A DNA stretch of 64,000 nucleotides from Tritonibacter aquimaris (GCF_009617595.1 NZ_WIXK01000010.1:41361-105360), one strand, 5' to 3'; shown: positions 25,997 through 34,794, counted from the first letter of the stretch. The notes: a model not told the origin generated them from the sequence alone. Made by a program: numbers and translations.

Positions 25997-26605
25997 TCAT
26001 TGCGCGCTCATCCGAAAGGCTTCTGTTTCAATCTCCATGAACACCCGCCCCACATGGGCAACTGAGGCATAAAAGACCGAAGCTTTGGCACCTTCGAGAT
26101 CACTGAAAAAATGCCCAGCCCAGGGCGCGATGTGTTTGTTAAAAAACACCTTCTGATCGGAAAGCGGCGCAGCAGTGCCAAACCGGCCCACAATCAACGC
26201 CCCCATCATCTCCATTAAAGAAGCGATATTGTCTTCGGGTTCATAAACGTTTTGCGCCCGTTCCATGCCGCGCGCGACCATATCCTGACGCAGTGCCGCC
26301 AAGGGTTTTTCATTCAAAAAACCGGTCAGATAGTAGCTGGCATAGGGCAACAGCTCCCCACGGCCGAGGCCGATGAACAGCTTGTTGAATTCACGTTCCA
26401 CCCCATCCGGACGGGTCTTTTGGGCAACTTTTGCCAATGCGCTCACAGCCTGGCCAAGCGGGCTGTCATCGCCGCTCAGACCCGCGGTTTGATCCAGCAA
26501 CATCTGTTCGGGCGGCCCCGAGAGCAACAGGCCCAGAAAATTATAGAGATCCGCACGCAAACGGTCTTCTTCGGCAATCTTTGGGCTTTCGGCCACTGCA
26601 GTCAT
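25997..26605 (-). CDS. TorD/DmsD-family molybdoenzyme chaperone
   Basis: A 202-residue all-helical cytoplasmic chaperone of the TorD/NarJ group, expected to bind the Tat signal of the formate dehydrogenase alpha subunit and hold it until the cofactor is inserted. The family-like segments YNFLGLLLSGPPEQ and EPEDNIASLMEMMGAL are visible. GAGGAGG precedes the ATG. Its place between DUF3306 and the Tat-target gene supports the role. Confidence 0.88.
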   Translation of the reverse strand: MTAVAESPKIAEEDRLRADLYNFLGLLLSGPPEQMLLDQTAGLSGDDSPLGQAVSALAKVAQKTRPDGVEREFNKLFIGLGRGELLPYASYYLTGFLNEKPLAALRQDMVARGMERAQNVYEPEDNIASLMEMMGALIVGRFGTAAPLSDQKVFFNKHIAPWAGHFFSDLEGAKASVFYASVAHVGRVFMEIETEAFRMSAQ

Positions 26606-26619
26606 CGCTGTTTCCCTCC

Positions 26620-27270
26620 TCAGCTCACGGGCGCGTCGCCAACCGGCGCATTGTCAAATTGAAAACGCATACGCCCCATCACCACCGGAAGCGCCTCTTC
26701 CTCAAAGGGGTCAGCAGGCGCTGGTGTGGCTGGCTCGGCCGTGGTGATTTTGTCGTCCATCACGTCTTCGCCCGCCGCGCCTGACGTTCCTGGCGTGTCT
26801 GACGTGTCGTCTAGGATCGGATCCTCTGGCGCAGCCTCAGCCGTCGCGAGATCTTCGCTGGCAGGCTGTTCCAACGCCTTGCGCGCCAGCTCTTCGACGT
26901 GGGCGCGCATACCTTTGCCAACCTGGTAGGCGGTTTCCATCCCCTCAACGACCAGGGCCGCATCGGTGAAATCCTCGCCGTAATCCACCAGGCCATCGAT
27001 ATTGGCCAGCACCGGGTTCACCCGCCACAAACGGCGCAAAGCACGGGTGCGGATACGTGATGGCACCGCTTTGTTCAAAAACACTTTGAAATTATCGCCC
27101 TCTCCCAATGTGTCAGGATCGGGAAGGTCCAGCTTGGTCAGGATCTCTTCATCGCTCAGCTCATGAAGCTCCTGCTCGCGCAGCTCTTCTTCAACCTGCT
27201 GCGTTGCGACCTCATCTGCCTTGGCCTCTGCTTCGACGGCTTCTTTCCGACGCGCCCAGAACGTGCTCAT
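26620..27270 (-). CDS. DUF3306 domain protein
   Basis: A 216-residue acidic, low-complexity protein starting MSTFWARRKEAVEAEAKADE. The central part (LSDEEILTKLDLPDPDTLGE, IRTRALRRLWRVNPVLANID, VDYGEDFTDAA) is typical of DUF3306, which occurs in formate dehydrogenase clusters. The Ala/Glu/Asp-rich C-terminal third is likely disordered. Its ATG overlaps the DUF3305 gene stop (ATGA), so the pair is translated together. The function is unknown; an assembly factor is plausible. Confidence 0.85.
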   Translation of the reverse strand: MSTFWARRKEAVEAEAKADEVATQQVEEELREQELHELSDEEILTKLDLPDPDTLGEGDNFKVFLNKAVPSRIRTRALRRLWRVNPVLANIDGLVDYGEDFTDAALVVEGMETAYQVGKGMRAHVEELARKALEQPASEDLATAEAAPEDPILDDTSDTPGTSGAAGEDVMDDKITTAEPATPAPADPFEEEALPVVMGRMRFQFDNAPVGDAPVS

Positions 27271-27806
27271 TGCAAACGCTCCTTTCGCAGCTGACCCGGG
27301 GCGCGGTACACATCCGCAACCTGCTTGATCCGCACATCGCCAATACCGTCCTCAGCGTCCCCAACGGTACGTTTGTCGCGACGGCGTTTTTTGAACTCTT
27401 CGTGCACAAAATGGGCGTTGGTAAATTCACGCACCCAAGCCACCAAACCATCCGGCATTGGGATCTTTTCGACCAGATCCTCACCGCTGTCGGCGTAATC
27501 CTGCGCCTCATACGGAGATGCGGTCACCAATGTCACCTCAAGCGGCGGATCTTGGGATGTATCTTCGCGCATCACCACATAAACGCTTGGCGGGGTAGCC
27601 GTGAGACCCGTTTTATAGGCTTCAGCCTCGGCGCGGTGCAGTTCAAGCGGCACGGTGGCGGCGTGATATTCCCGCGCCTCCCCTTCTTCGCGCATCAGTT
27701 GCCATTGCGCAGGCCCAGCGCCGGGCAAAACCGCAACCACTTTCCACACCCATTTCGCCCACCGTGTTACCCCCGGCACGCGACGGACAACAACGCCAAG
27801 CAGCAT
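27267..27806 (-). CDS. DUF3305 domain protein
   Basis: A 179-residue soluble protein starting MLLGVVVRRVPGVTRWAKWV, the family's usual opening, which decides the start at 27806 against a longer reading. The segment PPSVYVVMREDTSQDPPLEV is also typical. DUF3305 and DUF3306 genes regularly occur together in formate dehydrogenase loci. It is the first gene of the minus-strand formate dehydrogenase operon, and no strong ribosome site was found. Function unknown. Confidence 0.85.
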   Translation of the reverse strand: MLLGVVVRRVPGVTRWAKWVWKVVAVLPGAGPAQWQLMREEGEAREYHAATVPLELHRAEAEAYKTGLTATPPSVYVVMREDTSQDPPLEVTLVTASPYEAQDYADSGEDLVEKIPMPDGLVAWVREFTNAHFVHEEFKKRRRDKRTVGDAEDGIGDVRIKQVADVYRAPGQLRKERLQ

Positions 27807-28173
27807 GGTTTCACATTTCTCAAAATCTCGGGCCAAATTTCGGGCTCTCCAAAAGTTCCGACAATATTGCCGCACCCGGACAAGCCGCCAAAACCACCAA
27901 ATCAGCGCCAGCGGGGTTTTTCGACATTTTTGGACAAATTGGGCAGCTCGGAATACCGCCGCATGCAAGGCCGGACGAAAAGTCTAATTCGAGTGTTTTT
28001 CTAGGTTTAAAAAAACACCCCTCAGAAACCGAATCACTGGGCTTTCCAGAGCCACTGTTCGATCAATTTCGCCGCTTGAAAACGGTTTACGCCGTCCCAG
28101 AATCAGGTGTAGCAAGGATGAGAAACGCCTGTGTATTCGCCACTCAACCAGCCCAAAATCCAGCGAGGAATAA
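27807..28173. promoter_or_regulatory. Divergent control region of the formate dehydrogenase island
   Basis: A 367-base non-coding stretch between the DUF3305 operon (minus) and the poly-ferredoxin operon (plus), so promoters for both arms should lie here. An inverted repeat GTGTTTTT / AAAAACAC lies near 27994-28018, in an AT-rich part. No convincing sigma-54 -24/-12 element or FNR site was seen by eye. It is a natural target for the neighbouring response regulator, but no operator is demonstrated. Confidence 0.4.
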
Positions 28174-30123
28174 ATGGATAAACCTTTGATTTTGTGTGAT
28201 TGTTCTGGAACACTGTCGATAGACGCCGACCGTCTATCAACCACAACCAACCGCACATGTTCCAAGGTACACACGGCGCTGTGCGGCGATGAAATTGAAC
28301 TGGCTGCCCAGCATCTGGCACAGGGTGAGGCAACAATTTGTTGCACCCAGGAAAGCCGGGTTTTCACCGAATTGGCCGCCGAGATTGAGAGCGCCGAGCC
28401 CCTGTTTCTCGACCTGCGTGACCGGGCCGGGTGGAGCGCTGATAGCGGTGATGCACTACCCAAAATGTCCGCGCTTGTTGCTGAAAGCGCCCTAACTGTC
28501 CCGGCAATGAAGACGCTGGATGTGCATTCTCATGGTCTTTGCCTGATCATTGGCCCATCTGAAACTGCGCTCCCCGCAGCCGAACGCCTGAAAGACACGC
28601 TGGGGGTAACAGTCCTTTTGAGCGACATGGGTGACGCGCCGCTGCATCGTGATTTTGATGTGATCCGCGGCCAGCTGCATCAGGCCAAAGGCGCGCTTGG
28701 ACAATTTGTCGTGCGCATTGATGCCCTGTCACAACTGGATATCACCGGCCGCAGCTGGGAGTGGACAGCGCCGCGCGATGGTGGCCAATCGGAATGCGAC
28801 ATCATACTCGATCTCACCGGTGGCACCCCGCTATTTCCGGCCCCCGAAAAACGCGAGGGCTACCTGCGCCCCGCCCCCAAAAGCCCGCAGGCTGTGGCAG
28901 ATGCCATCCTGACCGCAAGCCAGCTCATCGGCACCTTTGAAAAGCCGCTCTACATTCGCAATGAACCGCTGCTGTGCGCCCATTCCCGTGCCAGCCAGGA
29001 TGGCTGCAGCCGCTGTCTGGATGTCTGCCCCACCGGTGCAATCATTTCTGATGGCGAACATGTCAGCATTGATCCGATGGTCTGCGCGGGCTGCGGCTCC
29101 TGCGCAAGCCTGTGCCCCTCTGGCGCGCTGACCTATGATGCGCCGCCCACCGAAAGCCTGTTTGTGCGCATCCAGACCCTCGCAAAATCCTATCTCGCCG
29201 CAGGTGGCCAAAACCCGCGCCTTTTGGTGGTCAACACCCACGGCACCGAAATGATCCAGATGAGCGCACGGTTTGGCCGGGGCCTGCCCGTTGATGTGAT
29301 CCCAATGGAGGTTGAAGCGCTCAACAGCTTTGGGCACGCAGAAATTCTTGCGGCATTGGCGGCGGGGTTTGCCAAGGTGGATATCCTGCTTTCTCCCAAG
29401 GTGGAGCGTGACGTGCAGCTCTATGAGCTGGAGCTGGCCCAGGCTATCGCGGGCGAAACAAAAGCCGCGATCCTTGATCTAGCGGATCCCGACGCGCTGT
29501 CTGACGCCCTGTTTGACGCTGAATTCCCGGCGGCGCTTGATACGCCCATCCGCCCGATTGGCACCCGCCGCCAGATCACCCGGCAAGCCGCCAAAGCACT
29601 ACAGCCCGATGCCCAGAGCCTGCCGCTGCCAGAAAAAGCCCCCTATGGCGCGGTGCTTGTTGATACTGACGCCTGCTCGCTTTGTCTGTCCTGTGTGTCG
29701 CTTTGCCCATCTGGGGCGCTGCTCGACAACGAAGACAAACCCCAGCTGCGCTTCCAAGAAGACGCCTGCCTGCAATGCGGTCTCTGCGCCACCGCCTGCC
29801 CCGAGGATGCGATCGCCTATGAGCCGCGCCTCAACCTCGCCCCGGCAGCGCTGTCGCAAGAGATCCTGAACGAGGAAGAACCGTTTGAATGTGTTGAATG
29901 CGGCACCCCATTTGGCGTGAAATCCACCATTGAAAAAGTAATGGCGAAACTGGCAGGCAACCACGCCATGTTTGCCAACCCCGCGGCCGCGCGCATGATC
30001 CAGATGTGTGACAATTGCCGCGTTGCCGCCCAGTATCACCAGCACTCCGCGCCCATGGCCGGCGCCCCCCGCCCCAAAGTGCGCACAACTGATGACTATC
30101 TCAGCAAGCGCCGCGATCATTAA
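28174..30123 (+). CDS. Poly-ferredoxin 4Fe-4S protein of the FDH island
   Basis: A 649-residue cytoplasmic protein with at least four ferredoxin-type cysteine motifs: CSRCLDVCP, CAGCGSCASLCP (about residues 285-315), CSLCLSCVSLCP and CLQCGLCATACP (about 508-545). Further Cys pairs lie in CVECGTPFG and MCDNCR near the C-terminus and LCDCSG at the N-terminus. It may transfer electrons or help assemble the Fe-S centres of formate dehydrogenase. GAGGAA precedes the ATG. It is divergent from the DUF3305 operon. The exact role is unknown. Confidence 0.85.
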   Translation: MDKPLILCDCSGTLSIDADRLSTTTNRTCSKVHTALCGDEIELAAQHLAQGEATICCTQESRVFTELAAEIESAEPLFLDLRDRAGWSADSGDALPKMSALVAESALTVPAMKTLDVHSHGLCLIIGPSETALPAAERLKDTLGVTVLLSDMGDAPLHRDFDVIRGQLHQAKGALGQFVVRIDALSQLDITGRSWEWTAPRDGGQSECDIILDLTGGTPLFPAPEKREGYLRPAPKSPQAVADAILTASQLIGTFEKPLYIRNEPLLCAHSRASQDGCSRCLDVCPTGAIISDGEHVSIDPMVCAGCGSCASLCPSGALTYDAPPTESLFVRIQTLAKSYLAAGGQNPRLLVVNTHGTEMIQMSARFGRGLPVDVIPMEVEALNSFGHAEILAALAAGFAKVDILLSPKVERDVQLYELELAQAIAGETKAAILDLADPDALSDALFDAEFPAALDTPIRPIGTRRQITRQAAKALQPDAQSLPLPEKAPYGAVLVDTDACSLCLSCVSLCPSGALLDNEDKPQLRFQEDACLQCGLCATACPEDAIAYEPRLNLAPAALSQEILNEEEPFECVECGTPFGVKSTIEKVMAKLAGNHAMFANPAAARMIQMCDNCRVAAQYHQHSAPMAGAPRPKVRTTDDYLSKRRDH

Positions 30124-30130
30124 CCCCTTT

Positions 30131-30208
30131 CACTGCAGGCCCCGCCAAGCTGATCACCGGTTCTTTGATGGTGACATTGCGTCAAGTGGCGAAGCCTGGC
30201 CTGCAGTG
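30131..30208 (+). ncRNA. Candidate structured RNA element before mrp
   Basis: Three nested helices can form in the intergenic RNA. The outer helix pairs CACTGCAGGCC (30131-30141) with GGCCTGCAGTG (30198-30208), 11 bp. The middle one pairs CGCCA (30143-30147) with TGGCG (30187-30191). The inner one pairs TCACC (30154-30158) with GGTGA (30170-30174). No T-tract follows, so it is not a standard terminator. It lies 65 bases before the mrp start and could be a leader element or a stabilising hairpin. Confidence 0.35.
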
Positions 30209-30273
30209 TTACGGTAGCAATAGCGAAACCTGCGTGCCTTCGCGCAGAGCAAAAGACCAAAGGAGCAGACCAC

Positions 30274-31341
30274 GTGTCCGTTACCCGTGAAACAATCCTC
30301 GAAACCCTGAAAACCCTGTCTGACCCCAGTTCTGGTCAGGACATCGTGGCCGCAGGGATCGTACGCGCCCTCAACGTTGAAGCTGACAACGTGCGCTTTG
30401 TGTTGGAAATCGATCCCGCAAAAGCCGAGATCTATGAGCCGATCCGCGCCGAGGCCGAAACCAAGGTAAAAGCCCTTGCAGGGGTCAGCGCCGTCTCTGC
30501 CATGATGACCGCGCACACCACCAAAGCGCCGCCCCCAGATCTAAAGCCCTCGCGCCCGGCTGAACCCAAAGGCCCGCAGAAAATCCCCGGCGTTGCGCGC
30601 ATCATCGCGGTGGCCTCTGGCAAGGGTGGCGTTGGCAAATCAACCGTATCCGCCAACCTCGCCTGTGCGTTGGCGCAGGCTGGCAAACGGGTGGGTCTGC
30701 TGGATGCTGATGTCTATGGCCCGTCACAGCCCCGCATGCTGGGAGTTTCCGGCCGCCCTGCAAGCCCGGATGGCAAAACCATCCTGCCGCTGCGCAACCA
30801 CGGTGTGACCATGATGTCGATGGGGCTTATGACCAATGACGATCAGGCTGTGGTCTGGCGTGGACCGATGCTTATGGGCGCGCTGCAACAGATGCTGATG
30901 CAGGTACAATGGGGCGCGCTGGATGTGTTGATCGTGGATCTGCCGCCCGGCACCGGCGACGTGCAAATGACCCTGAGCCAAAAAGCACAGGTCGATGGCG
31001 CGATTGTCGTCTCTACCCCGCAGGATGTGGCGCTGATTGATGCGCGCAAAGGCATCGACATGTTCCAGAAACTCAATGTGCCAATCGTTGGCATGATTGA
31101 AAACATGTCGACCCATATCTGCTCCAAATGCGGCCATGAAGAGCATCTGTTTGGCCACGGCGGCGTTGCGGCTGAGGCTGACAAACTCGGCGTGCCGCTT
31201 CTGGCCGAAGTGCCTCTGCATCTGGATGTCCGTGTTGCCGCGGATGGTGGCGCGCCCATCGTGGTGTCAAAACCTGACAGCCCGCAGGCGCGCGTGTTCC
31301 AGCAGATCGCCGAAGATCTGATCGCGAAAGAGCAGGTATGA
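30274..31341 (+). CDS. mrp: Mrp/ApbC-type Fe-S cluster carrier ATPase
   Basis: A 355-residue P-loop ATPase of the Mrp/NBP35 family, which delivers [4Fe-4S] clusters to apoproteins. An N-terminal MIP18-like domain (about 1-85) precedes the deviant Walker A VASGKGGVGKST near 112-123. The cluster-binding CxxC is in HICSKCGHEEHLFG near 280-293. Translation starts at GTG 30274, eight bases after AGGAG. It follows the poly-ferredoxin gene, which suits service to the Fe-S-rich formate dehydrogenase, although Mrp proteins also act generally. Confidence 0.93.
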   Translation: MSVTRETILETLKTLSDPSSGQDIVAAGIVRALNVEADNVRFVLEIDPAKAEIYEPIRAEAETKVKALAGVSAVSAMMTAHTTKAPPPDLKPSRPAEPKGPQKIPGVARIIAVASGKGGVGKSTVSANLACALAQAGKRVGLLDADVYGPSQPRMLGVSGRPASPDGKTILPLRNHGVTMMSMGLMTNDDQAVVWRGPMLMGALQQMLMQVQWGALDVLIVDLPPGTGDVQMTLSQKAQVDGAIVVSTPQDVALIDARKGIDMFQKLNVPIVGMIENMSTHICSKCGHEEHLFGHGGVAAEADKLGVPLLAEVPLHLDVRVAADGGAPIVVSKPDSPQARVFQQIAEDLIAKEQV

Positions 31342-32042
31342 GCGCACCAACCTTTCCACCTTTGATGTCAGGGCATGCGGTTGATGGTCAGGACGCACCG
31401 TTTGATATCGCCTGTCAGAAGGCGGTTTTAGGCTGTGACGCAGGGCTGGTTGTCTACAACCTTGGCACCGATCGTCTGGCAGCAGCATTGGTGCTCGCCC
31501 CCGAGGTGGCGCTGCACAAGGCCATGGCGATGCTGCCCGCCTGTGGTGTTGGCTTTCAGAACGCATTGGGCGCGCTGGCCCCGCCAGAGGTCGCCGTGCA
31601 TCTGGAATGGGACGGCACCATCCGTGTCAATGGCGCGCGCTGCGGCAGCCTGCAGATCGCGGCCAGTGATCCAAACCCCGATGCGGTGCCGGATTGGCTG
31701 GTCATTGGCCTCTCGCTACGGCTTTGGCCCAACTCTGATGACACCGGGCTCACCCCGGATGACACCGCGCTTTATGCCGAGGGCTGCGCCGAGGTCAAAG
31801 CGCCAGAGCTGCTGGAAGCCTGGGCGCGCCACTGCCTGCACTGGATCTCCCGCTGGGCAGAGCCTGATGGCGCCAAAGCCCTGCATGGGGAATGGCGTGG
31901 TCTGGCCCAGGGCATCGGCGAAGACATCACCCAAAACGGCCAGACCGGAACCTTCCTTGGCGTCGACGAAGACTTTGGCATGTTGCTGCGCAAGGGCGAC
32001 ACCACCGGGCTTTTGCCCCTCACCAGCCTGTTGGAGGACTGA
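31338..32042 (+). CDS. Degenerate biotin/lipoate ligase-like protein (DUF4444 type)
   Basis: A 234-residue protein whose first 140 residues resemble the biotin/lipoate ligase fold and whose end (LGVDEDFGMLLRKGDTTGLLPL) resembles DUF4444. The catalytic motif KWPND is replaced by LEWDG (about residue 90), and the GRGRRGR loop is not seen, so normal ligase activity is doubtful. The ATG overlaps the mrp stop (ATGA). Its position suggests a part in formate dehydrogenase maturation, but the role is unknown. Confidence 0.75.
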   Translation: MSAPTFPPLMSGHAVDGQDAPFDIACQKAVLGCDAGLVVYNLGTDRLAAALVLAPEVALHKAMAMLPACGVGFQNALGALAPPEVAVHLEWDGTIRVNGARCGSLQIAASDPNPDAVPDWLVIGLSLRLWPNSDDTGLTPDDTALYAEGCAEVKAPELLEAWARHCLHWISRWAEPDGAKALHGEWRGLAQGIGEDITQNGQTGTFLGVDEDFGMLLRKGDTTGLLPLTSLLED

Positions 32043-32045
32043 GCA

Positions 32046-32525
32046 ATGCAATTGGCCCGTGCCATTCATTTTGACGAAAGCGATCTCAATGTCTTTGCCA
32101 CCCCGGCCCGTACTGGCGAATGGTGCCTGTCTGGCGGGTTTGAATTTTCGAACTGGAGCGAAGGCGATCTGGTTGGCAAACAGCGTCAGGCCTTTGCCAA
32201 CGGCTGGATGGGGCTCGAAACCGGGGGACGCGTGACCTTTGTTGCGGTGACCCAGATCGAGCCGCAGGAATTTGACACGCTGGTGGATCTGCTGGCGCAG
32301 CATTTTGTGCAGCTTTACGGCGCCCCAAACATCGAAGCCGCCCGCCCCGTGGCCAAAGAAGAGCTGCAGCAAATGGCGGAGCTCTGCGAAGACCACGCGC
32401 CCAACACATTGCTGACGCTGACCCGCGAGATGTCAGAGGCTGGCATCAAAGAAAGCTTCCGCGCGATTGAAGCACAATCCGCAGGGCTGGAGCAATTTGC
32501 CATCCACGCCACCCCGGACAGCTAA
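32046..32525 (+). CDS. DUF6505 family protein
   Basis: A 159-residue soluble protein beginning MQLARAIHFDESDLNVFATP, resembling DUF6505, a Rhodobacterales-type family of unknown function. There is no signal peptide, membrane helix or metal motif. It follows the ligase-like gene by 3 bases and is the last gene of the plus-strand arm 28174-32525, ending at a strong terminator. Repeated co-location with formate dehydrogenase genes would argue for a maturation role; that cannot be tested here. Confidence 0.7.
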   Translation: MQLARAIHFDESDLNVFATPARTGEWCLSGGFEFSNWSEGDLVGKQRQAFANGWMGLETGGRVTFVAVTQIEPQEFDTLVDLLAQHFVQLYGAPNIEAARPVAKEELQQMAELCEDHAPNTLLTLTREMSEAGIKESFRAIEAQSAGLEQFAIHATPDS

Positions 32526-32533
32526 ACATACAA

Positions 32534-32565
32534 AAAAAGCCCCCGAAACATATCGGGGGCTTTTT
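32534..32565. terminator. Bidirectional terminator
   Basis: A 13-bp stem (32534-32546 with 32553-32565), AAAAAGCCCCCGA / TCGGGGGCTTTTT, with a 6-base loop between the convergent DUF6505 and tungstate-binding protein genes. Confidence 0.93.
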
Positions 32566-32579
32566 GTTCATCATGGCGC

Positions 32580-33383
32580 TTATTGTTTGGCGTTGAACAC
32601 AAACAGTGTCTCGCCATTGATTTTATAGCTATTGATCAGCTCTTTGGCCGTGTCTGAAACCAGCCAGGTTTCAAGCTTTGCTGCCAGATCATTTTTCACA
32701 TGCGCATGTTTTTCCGGGTTCACCGGCAGGAACGCATATTGGTTAAACAGCACGGGATCCCCCGCATAAAGCAGCGCAAGATTGCCCTTGTTGCCAAAGT
32801 TCAACCAGCTCGCCCGATCCGACATGATATAGGCGTCCATCCCCGAAGCGGTGTTCAGCGCAGCCCCCATACCGGCACCAACGGCGCGATACCAACTGCC
32901 AAACGCACCCGCATCAAGACCGGCAGACGACCAGAGACCCAACTCTTTTTTATGGGTGCCGCTGTCATCGCCGCGGCTGACAAACGCAGCCTCAGCTGTG
33001 GCGATTTTCTGCAGCGCATCCGCCGCAGTTGTTGCACCGCCAAGCGCTGCATCATCACCCTTGGGGCCAATGAACACAAAATCATTATACATGATCTCAC
33101 GACGATGGGTGCCGTGGCCTGCCGCCAGGAAGGCCTCTTCGGCTGCCTTGGAATGCACAAGGATCGCATCCACATCACCGGCTTCACCCAGCCGGATTGC
33201 CTGACCGGTGCCAACCACCAACAGCTGCACCTCGATCCCGGTGTCTTGCTGGATCACCGGCAGCAGGATTTCTGCCAGACCAGAGTTGTGAAACGACGTG
33301 GTCACCGCCAGTTTCATCTCTTGCGCCACTGCAGCACCATTTAATGCCAGCGCCACAAACGCGCCCCACAGCAGGTTCTTCAT
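32580..33383 (-). CDS. tupA: Tungstate ABC transporter substrate-binding protein
   Basis: A 267-residue periplasmic protein with a signal peptide (MKNLLWGAFVALALNGAAVAQ). The mature part has the TupA-type segments TTSFHNSGLAEILLP, VGTGQAIRLGEAGDVDAILV and SRGDDSGTHKKELGLW, the last being the anion-binding Ser/Arg/Thr cluster of the tungstate/molybdate family. The ATG at 33383 overlaps the ATPase gene stop (ATGA). It lies last in the tupB-tupC-tupA operon. Tungstate is the best guess; molybdate cannot be excluded. Confidence 0.87.
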   Translation of the reverse strand: MKNLLWGAFVALALNGAAVAQEMKLAVTTSFHNSGLAEILLPVIQQDTGIEVQLLVVGTGQAIRLGEAGDVDAILVHSKAAEEAFLAAGHGTHRREIMYNDFVFIGPKGDDAALGGATTAADALQKIATAEAAFVSRGDDSGTHKKELGLWSSAGLDAGAFGSWYRAVGAGMGAALNTASGMDAYIMSDRASWLNFGNKGNLALLYAGDPVLFNQYAFLPVNPEKHAHVKNDLAAKLETWLVSDTAKELINSYKINGETLFVFNAKQ

Positions 33384-34090
33384 TCGATGATGTCTCCTCT
33401 TAAAAACGCGCATCCCTCAGGGGTTTTTGGCCCCGCAAAAAAATCACTGGCCAACTGATGTTCCTGGATTTCACCACGGGCAACCAGCACGATCTCCGTC
33501 GCCAGTCGCTGCGCCTGACCCAGATTATGGGTCGACATCACCAGCCGGGTGCCATCCTGCACCGCCTCTTGCAGCAGCGCCTCAATCTCGCGGGTGGCGC
33601 GCCCATCAAGCGAGGCGCAGGGTTCATCCAGAAACAGCACTTCTGGCTTGCGAATGAGCGCGCGCGCCAGCGCAAGCTTCTGTCGTTCACCCCCCGAAAG
33701 CACCGTGGCCGAACGTTCCGCCGCAGCCTCAAGCCCGATGCGTTTAACCCAGTCAAAGGCTCGGGCGCGCGCGTCTTTGCGCGAGATCCCCACAAGACGC
33801 AGCGGATAGGCCACGTTTTCCACCACAGTTCGGCGCATCATCACCGGTTGCTGGAACACAAACGCCTGATGTTTGTGGGCGTCTTCCATTGCGCAGTTCC
33901 AGCGCAGCTCACCGCTGCTCAACCGCGACAGACCATGCAGCATCTTCAAAAGCGAGGTCTTGCCCGCGCCGTTGGGGCCAATCACAATCGTCGCGCCCTC
34001 ACCTTCGAGGCGCAGATCAACCGGGCCCACCAGGCGTTTTCCGCGTCGGCGCACCGTGGCCGCAGTGGCAATCATCGGCAACAAACTCAT
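33380..34090 (-). CDS. tupC: Tungstate ABC transporter ATP-binding protein
   Basis: A 236-residue ABC ATPase with Walker A GPNGAGKTSLL, Q-loop FVFQQPVMM, signature LSGGERQKLALARAL and Walker B VLFLDEPCASLD. The ATG at 34090 overlaps the permease stop (TGATG); a GTG one codon upstream is the alternative start. It energises the permease at 34090-34794. Confidence 0.9.
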   Translation of the reverse strand: MSLLPMIATAATVRRRGKRLVGPVDLRLEGEGATIVIGPNGAGKTSLLKMLHGLSRLSSGELRWNCAMEDAHKHQAFVFQQPVMMRRTVVENVAYPLRLVGISRKDARARAFDWVKRIGLEAAAERSATVLSGGERQKLALARALIRKPEVLFLDEPCASLDGRATREIEALLQEAVQDGTRLVMSTHNLGQAQRLATEIVLVARGEIQEHQLASDFFAGPKTPEGCAFLRGDIIE

Positions 34091-34794
34091 CACCAGCGCC
34101 CCGTGCGTTCGGTCTGCCCCAGCCAGTGGATACAGAGGTTTACAATCACTGCCATGGCGATCAGCACAAACCCAAGCCCCAGCGCGAGGGCAAATTCCCC
34201 CTTACCGGTCTCAAGCGCAATCGCCGTGGTCAAGACCCGGGTGTGATGGTCGATGTTGCCACCGACAACCATAATGGCACCAACTTCACCAATGGCACGG
34301 CCAAAGCCCGCCAAAGCCGCCGTTAACAGCGCGCGCCGCCCATCCCACAACAGCGTCATCACCCGCTGGCGCTGGGTTGTATGCAGCGAAATCAGCAGAT
34401 CGTGGTAGTCGCTCCACAACTCACGCAGGGACTGATGCGCGATTGAGGCAATGAGCGGCACAATAATCACCACCTGGGCAATGATCATCGCCGTTGGGGT
34501 AAACAGCAGGCCAAACACACCAAACGGCCCGGCCCGTGACAGCATCACATAGACAATCAACCCCACCACCACTGGTGGCAACCCCATCAGCGCATTCAGC
34601 ACCGCAATGGTTGGACGCCGCCAGCGAAACCGGCGCACCGCCAACACAGCCGCCAAAGGCAGCGCAATCAAAGACCCAATGAGCAATGCCGAAAGTGTTA
34701 CACGCAATGAACGCAGGGTGATCTCAACCAGATCACCATCCAGCGTCAGCACCAGCCAGATGGCCTGCGCGATTCCATCCCACAATTCCGTCAT
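34090..34794 (-). CDS. tupB: Tungstate ABC transporter permease
   Basis: A 234-residue inner-membrane permease with about five membrane segments and a cytoplasmic EAA-like loop (SALIGFGRAIGEV-type; here AALAGFGRAIGEVGAIMVVG). This is the first gene of the operon. In the 195-base region upstream, a small inverted repeat TGACCC / GGGTCA near 34938-34956 may relate to the end of the speE-like gene; no clear metal-responsive operator was found. Confidence 0.9.
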   Translation of the reverse strand: MTELWDGIAQAIWLVLTLDGDLVEITLRSLRVTLSALLIGSLIALPLAAVLAVRRFRWRRPTIAVLNALMGLPPVVVGLIVYVMLSRAGPFGVFGLLFTPTAMIIAQVVIIVPLIASIAHQSLRELWSDYHDLLISLHTTQRQRVMTLLWDGRRALLTAALAGFGRAIGEVGAIMVVGGNIDHHTRVLTTAIALETGKGEFALALGLGFVLIAMAVIVNLCIHWLGQTERTGRW

